DNA from: Hetaerina americana
Taxonomy: Eukaryota; Arthropoda; Insecta; Odonata; Calopterygidae
DNA: 64,000 nucleotides
NCBI GenBank assembly: GCA_022747635.1
Contig: JAKTNV010000003.1
Span: 46,387,475 to 46,451,474, forward strand
Reading direction: 5' to 3'
A program made the translations under genes and the position numbers. Positions 1 through 12,377 of this stretch are shown here, piece after piece (the first letter of the stretch is position 1; every line of letters starts with the position of its first letter). The notes beneath the pieces were generated by a model. It was not told the DNA's origin. It did no database searches and worked only from the letters and a program-made list of their open reading frames with translations.

Positions 1-330
1 CTCTTTCCCCACTTCCCGCATCCTACGGGCCGCGCTCTTGGTGGATGGACGGCGACTCAATTTACCCTCACATGAATTCGTTTGCCTGCCTAATTGCGGT
101 CTTGCTCCTCTCCTCTTCACCCGCTCTCGTTCTCGTCCCCTCGTTATAGAGGTGCCGGGCCCTCGTCACTTCTCGGCCTCGGTGGCCTTTGAATGTCTTT
201 TCTCCCTTTCTTTTTCTCACTTGGGTCAGTCTTCCTACCCTGCCGACCATTATCCGACTCCTTCCTCCGACGGCGTCATCCTTCCTACCCGTTCCTCCCC
301 CAGTCGTGTTTCCCCTCACCCCAGCCCCCG
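1..330. other. Pyrimidine-rich GC-rich island (left edge cut)
   Basis: The plus strand is strongly C/T-biased, with runs of CTCC and TTCC. Open frames on both strands encode only S/P/R-rich low-complexity peptides, which is what base composition alone would give. I do not read this as coding. It resembles the other strand-asymmetric islands in the window and probably continues to the left. Confidence 0.5.
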
Positions 331-2470
331 CCTCAGTACCTTAGCAAGTATTTCCACCTAAACGCTTACTGCTTCTGAGCGGCTAGTTAGCATACCGCAC
401 ATACCTCCAGGTCCCAGTGGACCCTAGGAATCTCTCTCTGGTGGTCTCAAACATGCTGCTCCCCTCGCTGGTTCGTGAGGGTTTGGTACTTCGGTATATT
501 TTCCCTCATATGGTTTTGATTCATTCAATTCGTTTCACGCACCCTTTTAATCGGTAATTTGATGACCGAAATCTCATATCCAATTTAATATAGGCAGGGT
601 TTAACCATAACATTTCTTAACCACGAAATCTCATAAAAAGACTTCGGCAATTTAAAAGGTATGCACAATGTTCAAGATTTTGGGTACTTCCGTACTGTCT
701 CATAGGACGGTATGTTAGACTTTATTCCCTTGTTATTGCTGATTGTAAATATGCATTAAAACCTTTAAAAACTTAACTCTAAATGTGTGATCATTGTAAA
801 GATTTGAAATAATGTTTTAAATCTGCAAAAATAATTCATAAAGAAAAGAATAGGTTGTAAATAAAATAGAGACACAGGAAACCACGTAACCGTTTGCTCC
901 TTGAACCAAAGTATCCGGCTTTTTGGAGGCCTAACTTCGAAGTTTGAAAAGACCTGCGAAATTGTGATATCTTTTGTGACGCATGAAATCCACAATTCAA
1001 GGGGCATTAAAATATTCGTTAGATCGGTAAAGTGCTAACATTTTTAAATTTATCATACTTTTAAAGTTCAATCACTGGCGATTAACCTGTCACTTTAATT
1101 AATTTCATAATAAAGTTAGTGCATACGATTATCCATTTACTGAAATTTTAGGAAACCAAATGAAAATGCATAGGAGGAAATTCAGACAGTGCTCCATTTC
1201 TATCCTCTGAAGTCCAGGACTTGTTTTATTTATGCAAAAAAAACCACTCAATACTTCGCACGAGTATCCGTATTTTTCTGAATCTTAGCATTCATGCCTA
1301 TTTACGTCTGTTATTCAAGTGTATATGCAAGCTTAAGCAACGAATTTAGTTCCAAAGTTAACAATATGATTTTTAAAGGAACGGATTTAGTCGACATTAG
1401 GAGATATGCTGACCTCGACCACTTATTCTATGAGAATGATTTAAGATAAGTGAGAGATGAAAGATGAAAAATACCTCAAACTAGCGAAATTCAAAAGTAC
1501 CGATAGCAAATTTCCAATCGAATAACACGAAAGAGAGTTTGTGACGGCACAATCTGCAGCTTTCACGTGTACGGTTTATTTATGGATTGAGGATCCATGT
1601 CACTCTTTTCACGTCATCGCGGAAAGGTAAAAAGAAAAATATTAGCTATTACCGGACTTTGCATTTATCCATGATAAACAAGCTTATATGGGGCGTCATG
1701 CTTATACGAGGCGTTCTTCCCTCTAAACTGTTGGAATACATTGCCTTTGTGCATTAAAGGTTCTATTCAAATACGGATATATGATGAAAACTTGATAAGA
1801 GAGAAATTAAAACCTTTAAAACAATACCTATAATCTTGTTTAGACCGTTACGCTACACTTTGTTTCATAGCCAAGCGCTATTTTAGCCAACTTTATGGCT
1901 CAGGCTAATATCTTTCCAGCATAAAAACGATGAAAACTCGATAAAAGCTGAATTGATTTTTTCAATAATTCCAATTACACAAATTGGATACCACAGCGCA
2001 GTGCTTTTGCCAGACAATAAAGCGATAATTTTTTGCAACCTTCCCATTTAAAAAAAAAGGTTGCAACAGAATGCACTCAAATTCGTGATTTAAAAACTTA
2101 ATTCAGGATGAAATCACTCTTTTCATAGTTTTCAAAATTCACGGCAAATGTACAGTTTATTTTACGTACTCGGCAGTGGAGAAAATCAAAATTTAAAATG
2201 ACCTATACACTTTCGTCACCATATATATTGAATTTTTCCCATCTAGAGCCAACGTCATTATTTAATTGACTGGAATTTACAGAATACGCGCGGACAACAG
2301 ACTTTACTGCAATACACGTGCCTATTTTGATTTTTTGCATGCTTATTTATCCATCTTTTACGAAAAGACGAATCGGATTTACAATACCACACTATTTGAA
2401 TACATAGTCGCCTCCTCCATAAACAAATTACGATCAATATAGTTTTTATTACTGTTCATAGTTTATATTC
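331..2470. other. AT-rich spacer, no gene seen
   Basis: This is AT-rich sequence with only short open frames and no recognisable domain. A stretch at about 1762-1812 (acggatatat, then aacttgataagag, then aaattaaaa) recurs at about 2694-2740, so part of this spacer is an old dispersed repeat. Confidence 0.5.
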
Positions 2471-2479
2471 TTCATATAC

Positions 2480-2680
2480 CTCGGAGGTGACACCACCGAG
2501 CTCCCTCTGCTTCACCAAAGATAAGCAACTTTTTGGGCATAGGATCGTCCTGAGAAATAGTAGGCCGCACAGGTAAAGAAACTGACCTTGCAACCCGAGC
2601 GTGTGAACTCCACACCCTGATGGGCTTAGCATTAGTTTCGCTCTAACCTCACCTATCAAAACCAACGAGTTGAAATGCGG
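2480..2680 (+). repeat. Family A SINE fragment, 5'-truncated
   Basis: The segment matches the body and 3' part of the tRNA-derived SINE seen better preserved at 10209-10425 and 30667-30930. Shared landmarks in the same order are ATCGTCCTG, GGCCGCACAGG, AAAGAAACTGACC, GTGTGAACTCCACAC, GGGCTTAG and CTAACCTCACCTATCAAA. The tRNA-like head is missing. It is diverged, so probably an old copy. Confidence 0.6.
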
Positions 2681-2940
2681 TTTATCAATCCAGCTACGGA
2701 TATATAATGAACACTTGATAAGAGAAAAATTAAAAAATTTAATTTGAATAATGAAACCCTAATAATAAACCCATAATATGAAACCCTAATTTGCAGGCAT
2801 TGGGTTGGGTTTATAGAGAAAGGGGCGAGAGCTTGACATGTGGACATGTAGAGATTTTGTTCAAATCCCTCGTAATTATTTTGTCGATGAAAAAGGGAAA
2901 TGGCATTGACGTTCTGCATTAAATTCTTTATGAAGTTATA

Positions 2941-3740
2941 TTATGACTTTATACGGCAATGACGAAGGCGTTAAAGAGGCATGGGACGAACTGCATATGG
3001 GAATGAAAGTCGGTGTGCAATTGATAAAACCAGTTAGGTTTGCTGATCATCAAGTTTTAGTATGTCAATCAGCCAAGAGGTTGCAAGCATGTTTGAGTGC
3101 ATTGGAAAGTCAATGCGATATATATAGGGTGAGAAATATAAATGAATGGGAAATATAATAAATGTAAATTAAACAAAGGCCCTGTGACTTTCTAGAAAGA
3201 GAAAAGGCTAAGCTACACGTTACAATAGGAGGACAGAAACAAAAGCATGTGGAACAGTTTACGTATCGCTGGAAATGTTTTGGACCGAAATGGTCAAAAT
3301 AGTAGGGGCGTAAAGAGAATATTTGCATTAGGCAAAGAAGCTTTCACAGGGAGGAAATTAATAACAGGGATTGGTTGAATAAGAATTTTAAGACGAGGCT
3401 CGTTAAAACTTTGAAATGCAGAGCAATTATGGCACGGAGACAGTCATTGAAGCAGGATGATAGACAGATTGGAGGCTTTTGAAATGTGGGTGTGGAGAAG
3501 GATGGAGAAGGTAAAATGGCCCGAAAGGAAAACAAATGAGGAAGTACTAGGTTTGGTGGGCGAGGAGAGGGGTTTGTTGGGAGAAATCCTATGGAGGCAG
3601 GAAAGATAGATGCGTAGCCTTTTGCTTGGCAATGGGATGTTACAAACAGTGATAGAGGAGAGAATGTTAGGCAAACAAGGAAAACATGAATGGGGTGGGG
3701 ATATTGGATGGAATAAAGGGAGGAAGAAAGAATGCGGAGT
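2941..3740 (+). pseudogene. Non-LTR retrotransposon RT relic, copy A
   Basis: This is a decayed reverse transcriptase from a LINE-type element, the same family as 16320-17775. The frame at 2943-3158 reads through the palm region and shows VRFADHQVLVCQSAKR, where the family has FADDQALVCQSAK. The second catalytic aspartate has become histidine. Further homology continues through 3 or more frame changes: the fingers-thumb part near 3190-3300, then the C-terminal FEMWVWRRMEKVKWPERK segment at 3480-3535. The last 206 bp (3471-3676) are almost identical to 17484-17689, although the preceding 500 bp are much more diverged. It is 5'-truncated and cannot encode an active enzyme. The RT assignment is strong, but the clade (RTE-like or a related arthropod lineage) is not settled. 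Confidence 0.85.
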
Positions 3741-3769
3741 TGAAGAGGGGATTATTGTGAGATAGTCTA

Positions 3770-4530
3770 TTGGGTTGGTTCGCCACGAGAGACAAAGGGA
3801 TTATCGCTGTACCGTTTGGTAGCTTGCGTCCATCCAAAACCTACCTTAATAGGTAGATTCCCAATAGTAATTATAATTCCTGTGAGGTCTCGAGATTGGT
3901 GCTCTTTGCCCGTTGCCTGATGTGGATTGAAAAGATTCCGGTTAAGATAGGAAAAGATACTGTTATGATAATTTCATATGACGTTTCTTAAGGATTCGCT
4001 TGAAGGTAAAATATAGAAATTCTATTTTATTTTAAAGAAAAGTTAACTACCTAAAGGCTAAAATTTAAATGCACATAATGGACCTATTTCATAATTTTTA
4101 TGTGGAAAACGATTAGGAGCTGGATAAGTAGTCATTAACCGACAGCTGAGACCATTTATTCCGTTAGGGATAGGGGGGTAATTTGGTGAGGGAATATTTT
4201 CAGAGAGAAGTGGGAGACGGGCTAGGCGTTACACATTTTATTGACCTGACATACAGGAGGTCGCACATTTGAATGGCCCATCCGATGGACGGCGTACTCT
4301 CCGAATAGAATCCCCAGTAGAGATATTCTTGACGAAACGAGACACCACCTAGGTCCAAACCCGAACTCTTGGGGTGGGAAGCATTAAACTAGCCACTACA
4401 ACCCAATTCCTCAGGAAAACCAACTTTTTGGAGATTTGAAAGGTATACGCTCAATATACAGCATGCAAAATTGATCTGGATAGAACTAAGTGCCTGAAAT
4501 CCTTTATTAATTTCCAACAAAGGAGTCATT
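3770..4530. other. AT-rich spacer, no gene seen
   Basis: No supported coding region. The segment around 4290-4400 is GC-richer and has a faint tRNA-like look on the minus strand (TAGTGGCTAG, then GTTCGGGTTTGG). It is too degraded to call. Confidence 0.4.
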
Positions 4531-4539
4531 CCTATGGAC

Positions 4540-4720
4540 GCTGCCAGCTCACAACTCATGGGTTTTTAGGGGTTTTTTGAGTAACCGAATTTTCCCATTT
4601 ACCGACATACAGTAGACTGTACTGAGGAAAGAAACTGATTCCTCGACTCTATATGTGAGAATTTTACACACCAGAGGGATTGATGCGAGGTGAATTCCAC
4701 CCTCACACCATACAAAAAAG
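4540..4720 (+). repeat. Family A SINE fragment, diverged
   Basis: The same landmarks as the other family A copies occur in order: CTGCCAGCTC, GGAAAGAAACTGAT, GTGAGAATTTTACACACC and GGTGAATTCCACCCTCAC. The head is missing or too degraded to see. This is the second family A copy within about 2 kb in the same orientation. Confidence 0.5.
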
Positions 4721-4869
4721 TTTTGGTCCAAGAAGAAGAGAGATCATTGAGTAAGAGCTTGTATACTCCACCGTATGCGACTTTACAAAACCATGTCATA
4801 GGATCCATCGCGAGTAAACATTCAAATATAAGTTTTGAATATGACCGATGAGCGCGGAGCTTGCTGCCT

Positions 4870-5060
4870 ACGTAGAAGCCACACATGCAGGGTAGAAGGG
4901 ACGGTATTTTCCTGTGGCACCAAACAGTTTAGCATGCCATTCTTAGCCTTCTAAAATATCGATCCGTTGAGGTTGCTCAAAAGCATCACTCGGGATTTGA
5001 ATTCGGACCCTACAGTCAGTAGCAGAACGCTCTACCTACTCTGCCACTGTATGTCAATGA
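4870..5060 (-). repeat. tRNA-derived SINE, separate family
   Basis: On the minus strand a Pol III type promoter is visible. An A-box-like segment (TGGCAGAGTAGGTAGAGCG, complement of about 5029-5047) is followed by a B-box-like GAATTCAAATCCCGA near 4997. The A/B spacing is tRNA-like. The body then runs toward 4870. It is not a functional tRNA gene, because the arms do not pair cleanly. The exact ends were not determined. Confidence 0.5.
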
Positions 5061-5224
5061 TTTAGAATACAGAATAGTGAGTCAAATAATAGAACCCAGT
5101 GCACGTGGTCCATGTGAATGTCAAATAGATTTAAGAGGTCATTTTTTCCATGAACGATAAGAGATCAGATTAATGCTGTCCAACAAGCCAGGAGGGAAAG
5201 GTGTTTTAGGTCAAGGGTAGTTTA

Positions 5225-5290
5225 CCTGTAGTGTGTAGCCACCCTCTGCCACATCCCCTTGTGATGGCTTACAGGGTACTAAGTAAAATA
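5225..5290 (+). repeat. Family B short repeat, degenerate copy
   Basis: It matches the CCCCGCCACACGCCCTTGCGG repeat at 10052-10125 and 40575-40655. Here it reads CCTCTGCCACATCCCCTTG, then GATGGCTTACAGGGTACTAAG. It is the most diverged of four copies in the window. Confidence 0.5.
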
Positions 5291-7735
5291 ACTAAACTTA
5301 TCCATAGTAATAGAATTAATGATATAGATATCATGGCAACATAACACGCCATGCGACATCACAAACAAACGCAGAAAGGTAAAATATTCAAACCAAACAT
5401 GAGGCATTGATATTTTATTAGATTAAGGGGAAACGATGACTCGAAAATTTATCATGATTAATTTAAGTATACATATGTGAATCATGCTGTGCCAAAATCA
5501 TTTTTTTTAATTCTTAAGAAAGTACTGTAACATTTATCAAACAAAATGACATTTGGTGAATAGAAAATAAAACCTGAATGTAATATAATGTTTTCTGAGG
5601 GCCGAGTTTGATTTTAGTAAGTATAATACAATTTGAAGGCTGCACTACTTCCAGGTAATGCATATTAAGTTGCAAATAATAAGGTTCGCCATGGATCTAG
5701 ATACAAAAAAATCGTGTGCAAATGTTTTATATAGATAGATGTATGCAAAATTTGTTCCATTGACGTATGTCTTTGCCTTAGTGGAAGTTATTTTAAAGAA
5801 AAAATCAAGGAATACTTATTAATGAAGTCTGGAAGTTAAAATGGTAATATTCATACTTTGAAAATTATCAGAATCACTGAGCTATTTTTGCTTACATTTT
5901 AGTTGGTCATTAGGACTTATTATTGACACTTGGCCATTCACCCCTGTAGCGATATGGACGGTGATATTTCAATAGAAATTAAATAAAAATTTCAATAATA
6001 ATAAAACTTGAGAGCACCACAGTGGTTTTTCACTAAAAGGATTGTCGAACAGTTGATGAAAGTCATTTTAAATTATTATGACATACATATTTTAAATTAT
6101 ATACATGAATAACGATACCGCTCTTTCAGAGAACTTAACCTGGATTGATTGACCCACTTTAAAAATTGGTTGATCTTTATTACGACCGTTTTCACTGTTC
6201 CGTTTTTAACTGTTTAATTTTATCTCTTTAGAAAACAAACTGTTATTAATGTGATGATCAATAAGATGAAACAAAATAGAATTGTCTCGTTCAGTTTACC
6301 GATTAGTATTCCGCCATTTAATAGTGTTATACTTGTATCTTAAATGAGTATTTTAAGTATCAATTTGAAGTATAAACTTCAGAACTTAGAGCATTTTTCC
6401 CTGAAAGAATTTTTTCCTGTTTCCATTATCACACAACTTATATAAAAAGTATTTGTTTCTCAGAATAGGAATGATTTTAAAAATGAAAAATCTTATGTAA
6501 TCCCATGGTATGTAATATTTAATCTTCCTCCATAACGAATTTTGAGGGAATAAATTTATCTGCGTAGATGGGTAAGTGGGTAAGGTAGGTGGTAACAAAA
6601 GGAAATAATATACAAAAAACCACATTAGTCATCTGGAGAATAGGTTATCACGGATGCCCGGCATTTAAGATCAAAATAACCGGATCAGATCACGCTGCAG
6701 AGGAATAAATTGCATGCAAAAAACGCACGCTTCTAACTCTAGACGGTAGCACCTGAGGCAGTGACCGCTATATCTTACTTGACATCACAGCCATGCAAAT
6801 ATTGGAATACTAAAACGTGCTCTAAACAACTAAGGCTCAGCAACGATGCGCCAGTGATAAATATGATTTTATGGCCACCACTCCTTAAAAGACCCACAGG
6901 GGGTCAAACGTTTGCAGCAGCATACATGGCTATTAAATCATTTTATAGTTCACCCCATCACCCCACTTCAAAAGCTATTTAAGGTAACCTGTATTAATAG
7001 TATACGAACGCGTGATTCACTTCTACCACCTGAGGTCAAACGGTAAATACAAACATTAGGACGATAATATTATCATCTCTTTTCCTGCAATTAATGGAAA
7101 ACATTCGTAGATGGGTACATCCTCGACTGATGCCATACTGTAACATTTTTGTTCGAGAAGGTAAGCAGAGCGAGGTTAGCAAATCCATGTTATTTATATG
7201 GCGTGCAATACAGCCATATAGTGTTTATTAGCATATGAAGGACAAGGTCCAAAATCGTCCAACGACAGACAGTGAGATGCATATTTTTTCTAAATCCAAA
7301 TAAATACATAGTCAAGGTTGAACGACGGTATTTGGAAAAAGAGCTAATTCCCTATTTTTAAAGCATTACTATAAAAACGATTATTATTTCGACTCCTCAA
7401 ACGAGGTACGGCCGTGCAGGAAAGAGTGTCTCCCTTTACGGATCTCAGATTTATTTTTGAAACTTTCTAAGTATTTCACAGTCAAATAAATTATTATTAT
7501 TATCAATAAAAATACACATGTCCTGATAGACAGTGTCAGGTGGCACACAAGTCCCAAATAATCGCAAAATTGCAATATTGCAATATTGCAAAATAAATAT
7601 TGCAATGTGAACAGTCATTTGAGAATATGTCATATGCCGTTTAACTGAGATACGTATGTCATATCTCGCCAAGCTACCGAACACTCACCACAATTTTGGT
7701 GCCTCGCTACTTGAATTGAGGTAAGGCATCTAATT
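5291..7735. other. AT-rich spacer, no gene seen
   Basis: No domain or conserved motif recognised. Open frames are short (at most about 80 codons) and compositionally random. A small run of repeated TTGCAATA units lies at about 7567-7605. Confidence 0.5.
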
Positions 7736-7739
7736 AATA

Positions 7740-8900
7740 TTCCCGCCCCTCTCGACTGATCGATCCCTGGTTGCGCCCCTGTTGTGGGCTCAGGGGATCC
7801 AACTTGGGTCGGATCCTCATCAATTCAGCCCACTACTCTTCCTACTTACATACTCTCCCCATCCGACGCACTACCTTGCTGCCTCCCTCGGCCCTCCCAT
7901 CTAGCCTCTCGCGCCTCATTTCTTTTTCCGCGCAGAATACTCATTCCAATTCAGCCTCCTTTTCCGCTCTCCAACCATTCCATTCTTATTCGTCCCTAAC
8001 CCATTCTTCCTTTTAATTCCCTGGAAAATAAAAAGGAAGGATCATCCCTTCCTACCCGTCCCTCGTGTTACCCGCAGACGCAACCCTTACCTTCCCTCCC
8101 CTCCGCACTCTCGAAATCCACATCAAGCGCCTTCCCCTACCCCACTCTCCTCCTCTCCCCCACCGCACAACCGAGCAGCATTCCCTCGAAAGAAACAAAC
8201 TGCTTGTCACGCCACCCCCCCCCCCCCTCAACACCGCCTCACCCCTTCCCCAAACTCCTCGAACCATTCCCCTCTCAAGTACACCCGCTCTCGCTCCCTC
8301 CCGCTCGGTGGCATTACTCGCATTTAAATGCCGTGCTAATTTTCCTCGCACGACGCTAAACGACTTGGAGTTCACGTGGAAACTGCGATAACTTGCTCCA
8401 CGTGACCCGAGCGATAGGTTCGGATGACACATTTGTGATTCATGGCAGCATGTTGAAGTAAGAGGGAGAGCGGGGAGAATAAAGCGGGGTGGGGGTGGGT
8501 GGAGGGTTGGTGGTTTGGCGCGGGGGGGGGATGAGACGGGGAGAAGAGGGGGAGAATTGGCCTGTGGAAAAGAGAAGGCTGTGGAAGGAGAGGGGGAGGA
8601 GAGGAAGTGAGGGAGTATAAAAGGAGTATGTCCGATAGAACCGAGGCTTTGATGGCTGGCGGTGCGGCCAAGTTTTGAGTGGCCCATTCCCCCTTCCACC
8701 TTGTTATGCTAATGGCATATTGCGACGGCGGGGTGCGATTGTCGAACGTCTGACGCCTCAGCGGAGGTGCGCAGTGTGCCATTTTGTTTGGACACGTGTG
8801 AGGATGGGAGGAAGGCTGCGGTTGGTGTAGTCCCTTGGCCTTAGGAGGGGCGGTGGGGTGTGGTAGATGTTGTAGTTGGGGCTGAGAGATTGAGTGATCG
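7740..8900. other. Strand-asymmetric island: pyrimidine then purine rich
   Basis: From 7740 to about 8330 the plus strand is pyrimidine-rich (repeated CCTTCC, CTCCCC). After about 130 bp of balanced sequence (8330-8455, containing TTCACGTGGAAA and CCACGTGACCC), it flips to purine-rich GGGAGAG sequence to about 8900. The opposed open frames here (up to 215 codons) are S/P/R- or G/R/E-rich in every frame, the mark of skewed composition. I do not call them genes. A CpG-rich regulatory region or a decayed repeat are possible explanations. Confidence 0.55.
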
Positions 8901-10050
8901 GGAAATATATTGTGATGGAGACGTTTATCTTCTCTTGAATTGGAAGAAATCTGCTGCAAATCTGATAACAACACCATCCATCCCACTATTATCCTAAGGA
9001 AGATACCATCGCATTTTTATGCATATGGACCGTCTTCGACTGAAGTCCTTGAAAGAGCAAGCGGAAATGTCAAATTCACTTGTACTAGCGGCATAATTTA
9101 AGGCAACAAAAAAGAGGTCAGAGGCCTGATATTAGCGATAAAGGTCGTCAGTAGGACATATAGAAGTCGTTATTCAGAATATGAGCCAATTTTACCTTAC
9201 GTGAAAGAAAATATTTCTTAAGCCGCATAATTGATTCCTCCAATAATATTTTATGCTGTACATAATACTATATACTCCCTTTTATGCTCCTCTGCACATA
9301 TATGCACTAATTCCTATGCTAGGCCGGGGGATGTCATTTGTCAATATATAGATGGCGCTTGTTTCATGGGCTACTATAAATAATACAGCCAACACAAGTA
9401 GCGAGTGAATATTTTTGCTGCTGGATGAATATTTTTGCTGCTGGATGAATATTTCCATTAGCATATTCAATGGTTTCTAGATCAACTTTGTGGAAGTTCA
9501 TGTTCATGAAATGTAAAACAAAATGTATGTTTCCAATGTGTGTACTGTTATTTATATTGGTACTAACAGTTTCAACGCCTATACGTCATCATCAGGTACC
9601 TTGTTACAGGTATATATGTGAAATCACTTAAATTCACCTGATGTAATCAAATATTTTTAGTCTCGAGAGCCGTAAATGATTAAAACAATCGTTTTGGAAA
9701 AATATTAATTATCGAAATAAAACAGGTATGGTGCTAATGCCAACCTTACCATTGGCGAAAGGTTAAGACACTATGCCGCATACTTTGTGTTAGACATGGA
9801 TCGTTTGTATACATTTATTAACGGCCGGTCATTAATTATCGGCCAGCGAAAGGGGGGCACCGTTGACTCGAGCGCCCAAGGCATTCGGGTCCCTCCCGTT
9901 GGTGGGCGGGATACGAATACCCGCCCTTGTGCATGGGATGTGGGGAGGTGTGCGGGCGGAGAGGTACTCCATACGCCATCCTTAAGTGTGACCGGTAAAT
10001 ATTAAAATCTAAGCGAGAGAATACTATATATAACAAAATTAACATCGGGA
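8901..10050. other. Spacer with short tandem motif
   Basis: AT-rich sequence with a 20-bp unit (TGAATATTTTTGCTGCTGGA) repeated about 2.5 times at 9407-9454. A GC-rich patch at 9840-10000 carries no recognisable element. No gene seen. Confidence 0.5.
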
Positions 10051-10051
10051 C

Positions 10052-10125
10052 ATGACAACGGGTGGTGTCCCAACACCCCCCGCCACACGCCCTTGCGGGA
10101 TATTAAGTAGATGTAAATAGACATT
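10052..10125 (+). repeat. Family B short repeat
   Basis: GGGTGGTGTCCCAACACC is followed by CCCCGCCACACGCCCTTGCGG and a TTAAGTAGATGTAAAT tail. Closely similar copies lie at 40575-40655 (plus) and 53725-53775 (minus). The tail ends in GATGTA-like units. It looks like a short retroposed repeat of the kind found in many arthropod genomes, but I cannot name the family. Confidence 0.65.
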
Positions 10126-10154
10126 TATGCACATACGTATATATACTCGTTAAA

Positions 10155-10200
10155 TTATATATATATACTGTTTATATATATATATATATATAAACAGTAG
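10155..10200. repeat. TA repeat forming a palindrome
   Basis: CTGTTTA(TA)n followed by TAAACAG makes a near-perfect palindrome at about 10168-10197. It directly abuts the SINE head at 10209. Confidence 0.7.
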
Positions 10201-10208
10201 ATGTATAT

Positions 10209-10425
10209 ATGGGCCGCGGTATTCCTGGGGGTAGAGCGTTGGACTACTGACCGGAGGGTCCCGGGTCTGATTCCCGGGAAAGTCTCTGGGCACCTGCAGC
10301 TCCACCCAAACGATGTGATTTTATGGGTACCAAATCTTCCTGGGAAACCATAACTGGCACAGGGAAAGGAACTGGCCCCCCTACCCTCAGGTTCAACGGT
10401 CTACCCCTGGACTACCGGAACCCAC
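10209..10425 (+). repeat. Family A tRNA-derived SINE, fold-back copy
   Basis: The head is tRNA-like: an A-box region GGGGGTAGAGCGTTGG, then a B-box-like GGTCTGATTCCCGGGA about 40 bp on. The body has CTCTGGGCACCTGCAGC, then CTGGGAAACCATAACTGGC and GGGAAAGGAACTGG. The 3' end is odd. Instead of the normal tail it carries an inverted copy of the SINE head (GTCTACCCCTGGACTACCGG, about 10399-10418), so the unit can fold back on itself. TA repeats flank both sides. The open frame across it is incidental. Confidence 0.75.
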
Positions 10426-10471
10426 GTATACATACAGGTATGCATCAGAACATATATGCATACAGAACTGT

Positions 10472-10474
<3 letters not shown>

Positions 10475-10520
<46 letters not shown>
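10475..10520. repeat. TA microsatellite
   Basis: Uninterrupted TA dinucleotides follow CTGTCCC and break up into CATACATATATG. It lies immediately 3' of the family A SINE and may be its expanded tail. Confidence 0.9.
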
Positions 10521-10522
<2 letters not shown>

Positions 10523-10544
10523 CATATATGTATGTTAACTTTCG

Positions 10545-11545
10545 CACGAGAAGGGGGCCGGGCGCAAAGGGTGTCAGAGGCCGTTGTGGTGGTGGCCTGG
10601 TAGGGGGAACTTCGAACGGGAAGGGAGAGGGTGAAACGGAGGAAAAAAATGAATAGAGGGAATTGCCATGGAACTGTTCGGTCGGTTGATTTCGGCAAAG
10701 GTGAGGGGCGGGAAGGGTGAATGGTAGAGGAAATGGGGTAGATGCGGGGGAGAGGAGCCGAGGGACATGGGGAAAGAGAGAGAGAGAGAGCGAGGGCGGA
10801 AGGTACAGCGTGGGGGAGGACGAGGAGGAAGGAGGAACGAGGATAGTTTGGAGGGAAGGCTGAGGGGAAGTGGGAAGAACGGAGAGTGTGGTGGGGTGGG
10901 GTAGGGAAGGGGTTTACCCCAGGGGGAGAGGGGCAGGAGGACGGGAGGAAATCGATAATGAATGAGGAGGCGCGAGGGCAGCGAGCTAAATTACGGCCTT
11001 GCAGGGAAGCCCCAAGTTTAACAATTTCGGCCCTAGCCGCCCCACTGTCTCCCGTTCCCACACTCCCGCCCACTGTCTCCCGTCACCCTCTCTTCCACCG
11101 GCCGCCATTCTCCCGTCCCCTCTCCCAATTGTCCACCACTCCACCCTATCCCATACTCTATACCGACATACCACACTTCTCTGGCACCGTCCGCCTCCTT
11201 TCTTCCCACCCGCCATTTTCCGTGCATTCCTCCCCCAGACCCTAAGTCCCGCATGTCCTCACCTCCCTCCCTTCCCGCCACATTCAACCTATTTCCTCCC
11301 GGCATTCAAAACTCCTCCCACTCCGACGCGCTTTCTTCGACTTGTTCACACGTAACAATCTCTGGGACCATTGGACGCTCTGCCTCCCTCTCCCCCCATA
11401 CCATCTTCTTCTGCTCTATTCATATCTATCGCTCGTGCCCACCTTTGTCTGCCCTTCCCTTCGTTTTCGCTCCATGCTGGAAGAAAAAAGAGGCGACCCT
11501 CCGCTCATTTTCTTACCTCTTTCTTACTTTTCCATTATTTACCGT
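10545..11545. other. Strand-asymmetric island: purine then pyrimidine rich
   Basis: Purine-rich GGGAGA/GGAGGA sequence runs from 10545 to about 10960. A short balanced centre (about 10960-11035) follows, then CTCCC/TTCCCC pyrimidine-rich sequence to about 11545. Opposed low-complexity open frames up to 199 codons occur in all frames. None shows a domain, and they follow from base skew. The polarity is opposite to that of the island at 7740-8900. Confidence 0.55.
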
Positions 11546-12370
11546 GTCACATTTTTGAAGTTCCTCGAGCAAAGATATAAATTGAATAAAATGCTTTATT
11601 TAAAGCACTGAAATGGGGATTGAGAGTCGATTTCATCTTTCTCGGAAGAAAAATCTATCCATTTTCAATTTACATAAAAAAAGTCAGGGAATCACTCGTC
11701 TTCACTGCACACTCGGCTGAAATACTTGAGAAGTACGAAAAAATGAAACTTTTAAATATCTATTTACCATGATCGCGTAACTGTTCGATTTGGTCTATTC
11801 TATCGTAAGATACAAATAAAATATTTTGGTTACATATTCCGACTACTTTTTGTTACTTGAATCAGTACCATCACGAATGGAGAGAACAAATATTATAGTT
11901 TTTCAATCTAGCAAAGAATCTTTGCCGTAAAGGAAACTCTATATAAAAACCATTAGAACTGACTTAAATTGGATTTATTGTCACCAAAAAGATTTACCCA
12001 AGCGGGAAATAATGGTTTCTATTTTCAAAATCATTATTTTTCTTCAATATTAACCAATCTTTACTGAGGAAGAAGAAAATGAGTGTGAAGTCAAAATGAT
12101 CGCGTTATGCTTTACCATAAATTAACAGATACATAAAATCCGGATTTATATGAATATTTATACGTAAATTTTGTAATTCTTTGACATTTTGAAAATCTGA
12201 GGGCAGATCAATAGGGAGTATGAGTAATAGAGGTGAGAATATTGGTGTTAGCATTAGTGAAATCAATTTATATTAAGAATACATTAATTTCTCTTTCTTA
12301 ACTAGTGATCGAAAAATAATAGAAGTACGTGTATATCTATGCATGACATCATAGGAACATATGATGAACA
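11546..12370. other. AT-rich spacer, no gene seen
   Basis: No recognisable coding or structural RNA feature. Confidence 0.5.
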
Positions 12371-12377
12371 TTTAAAC

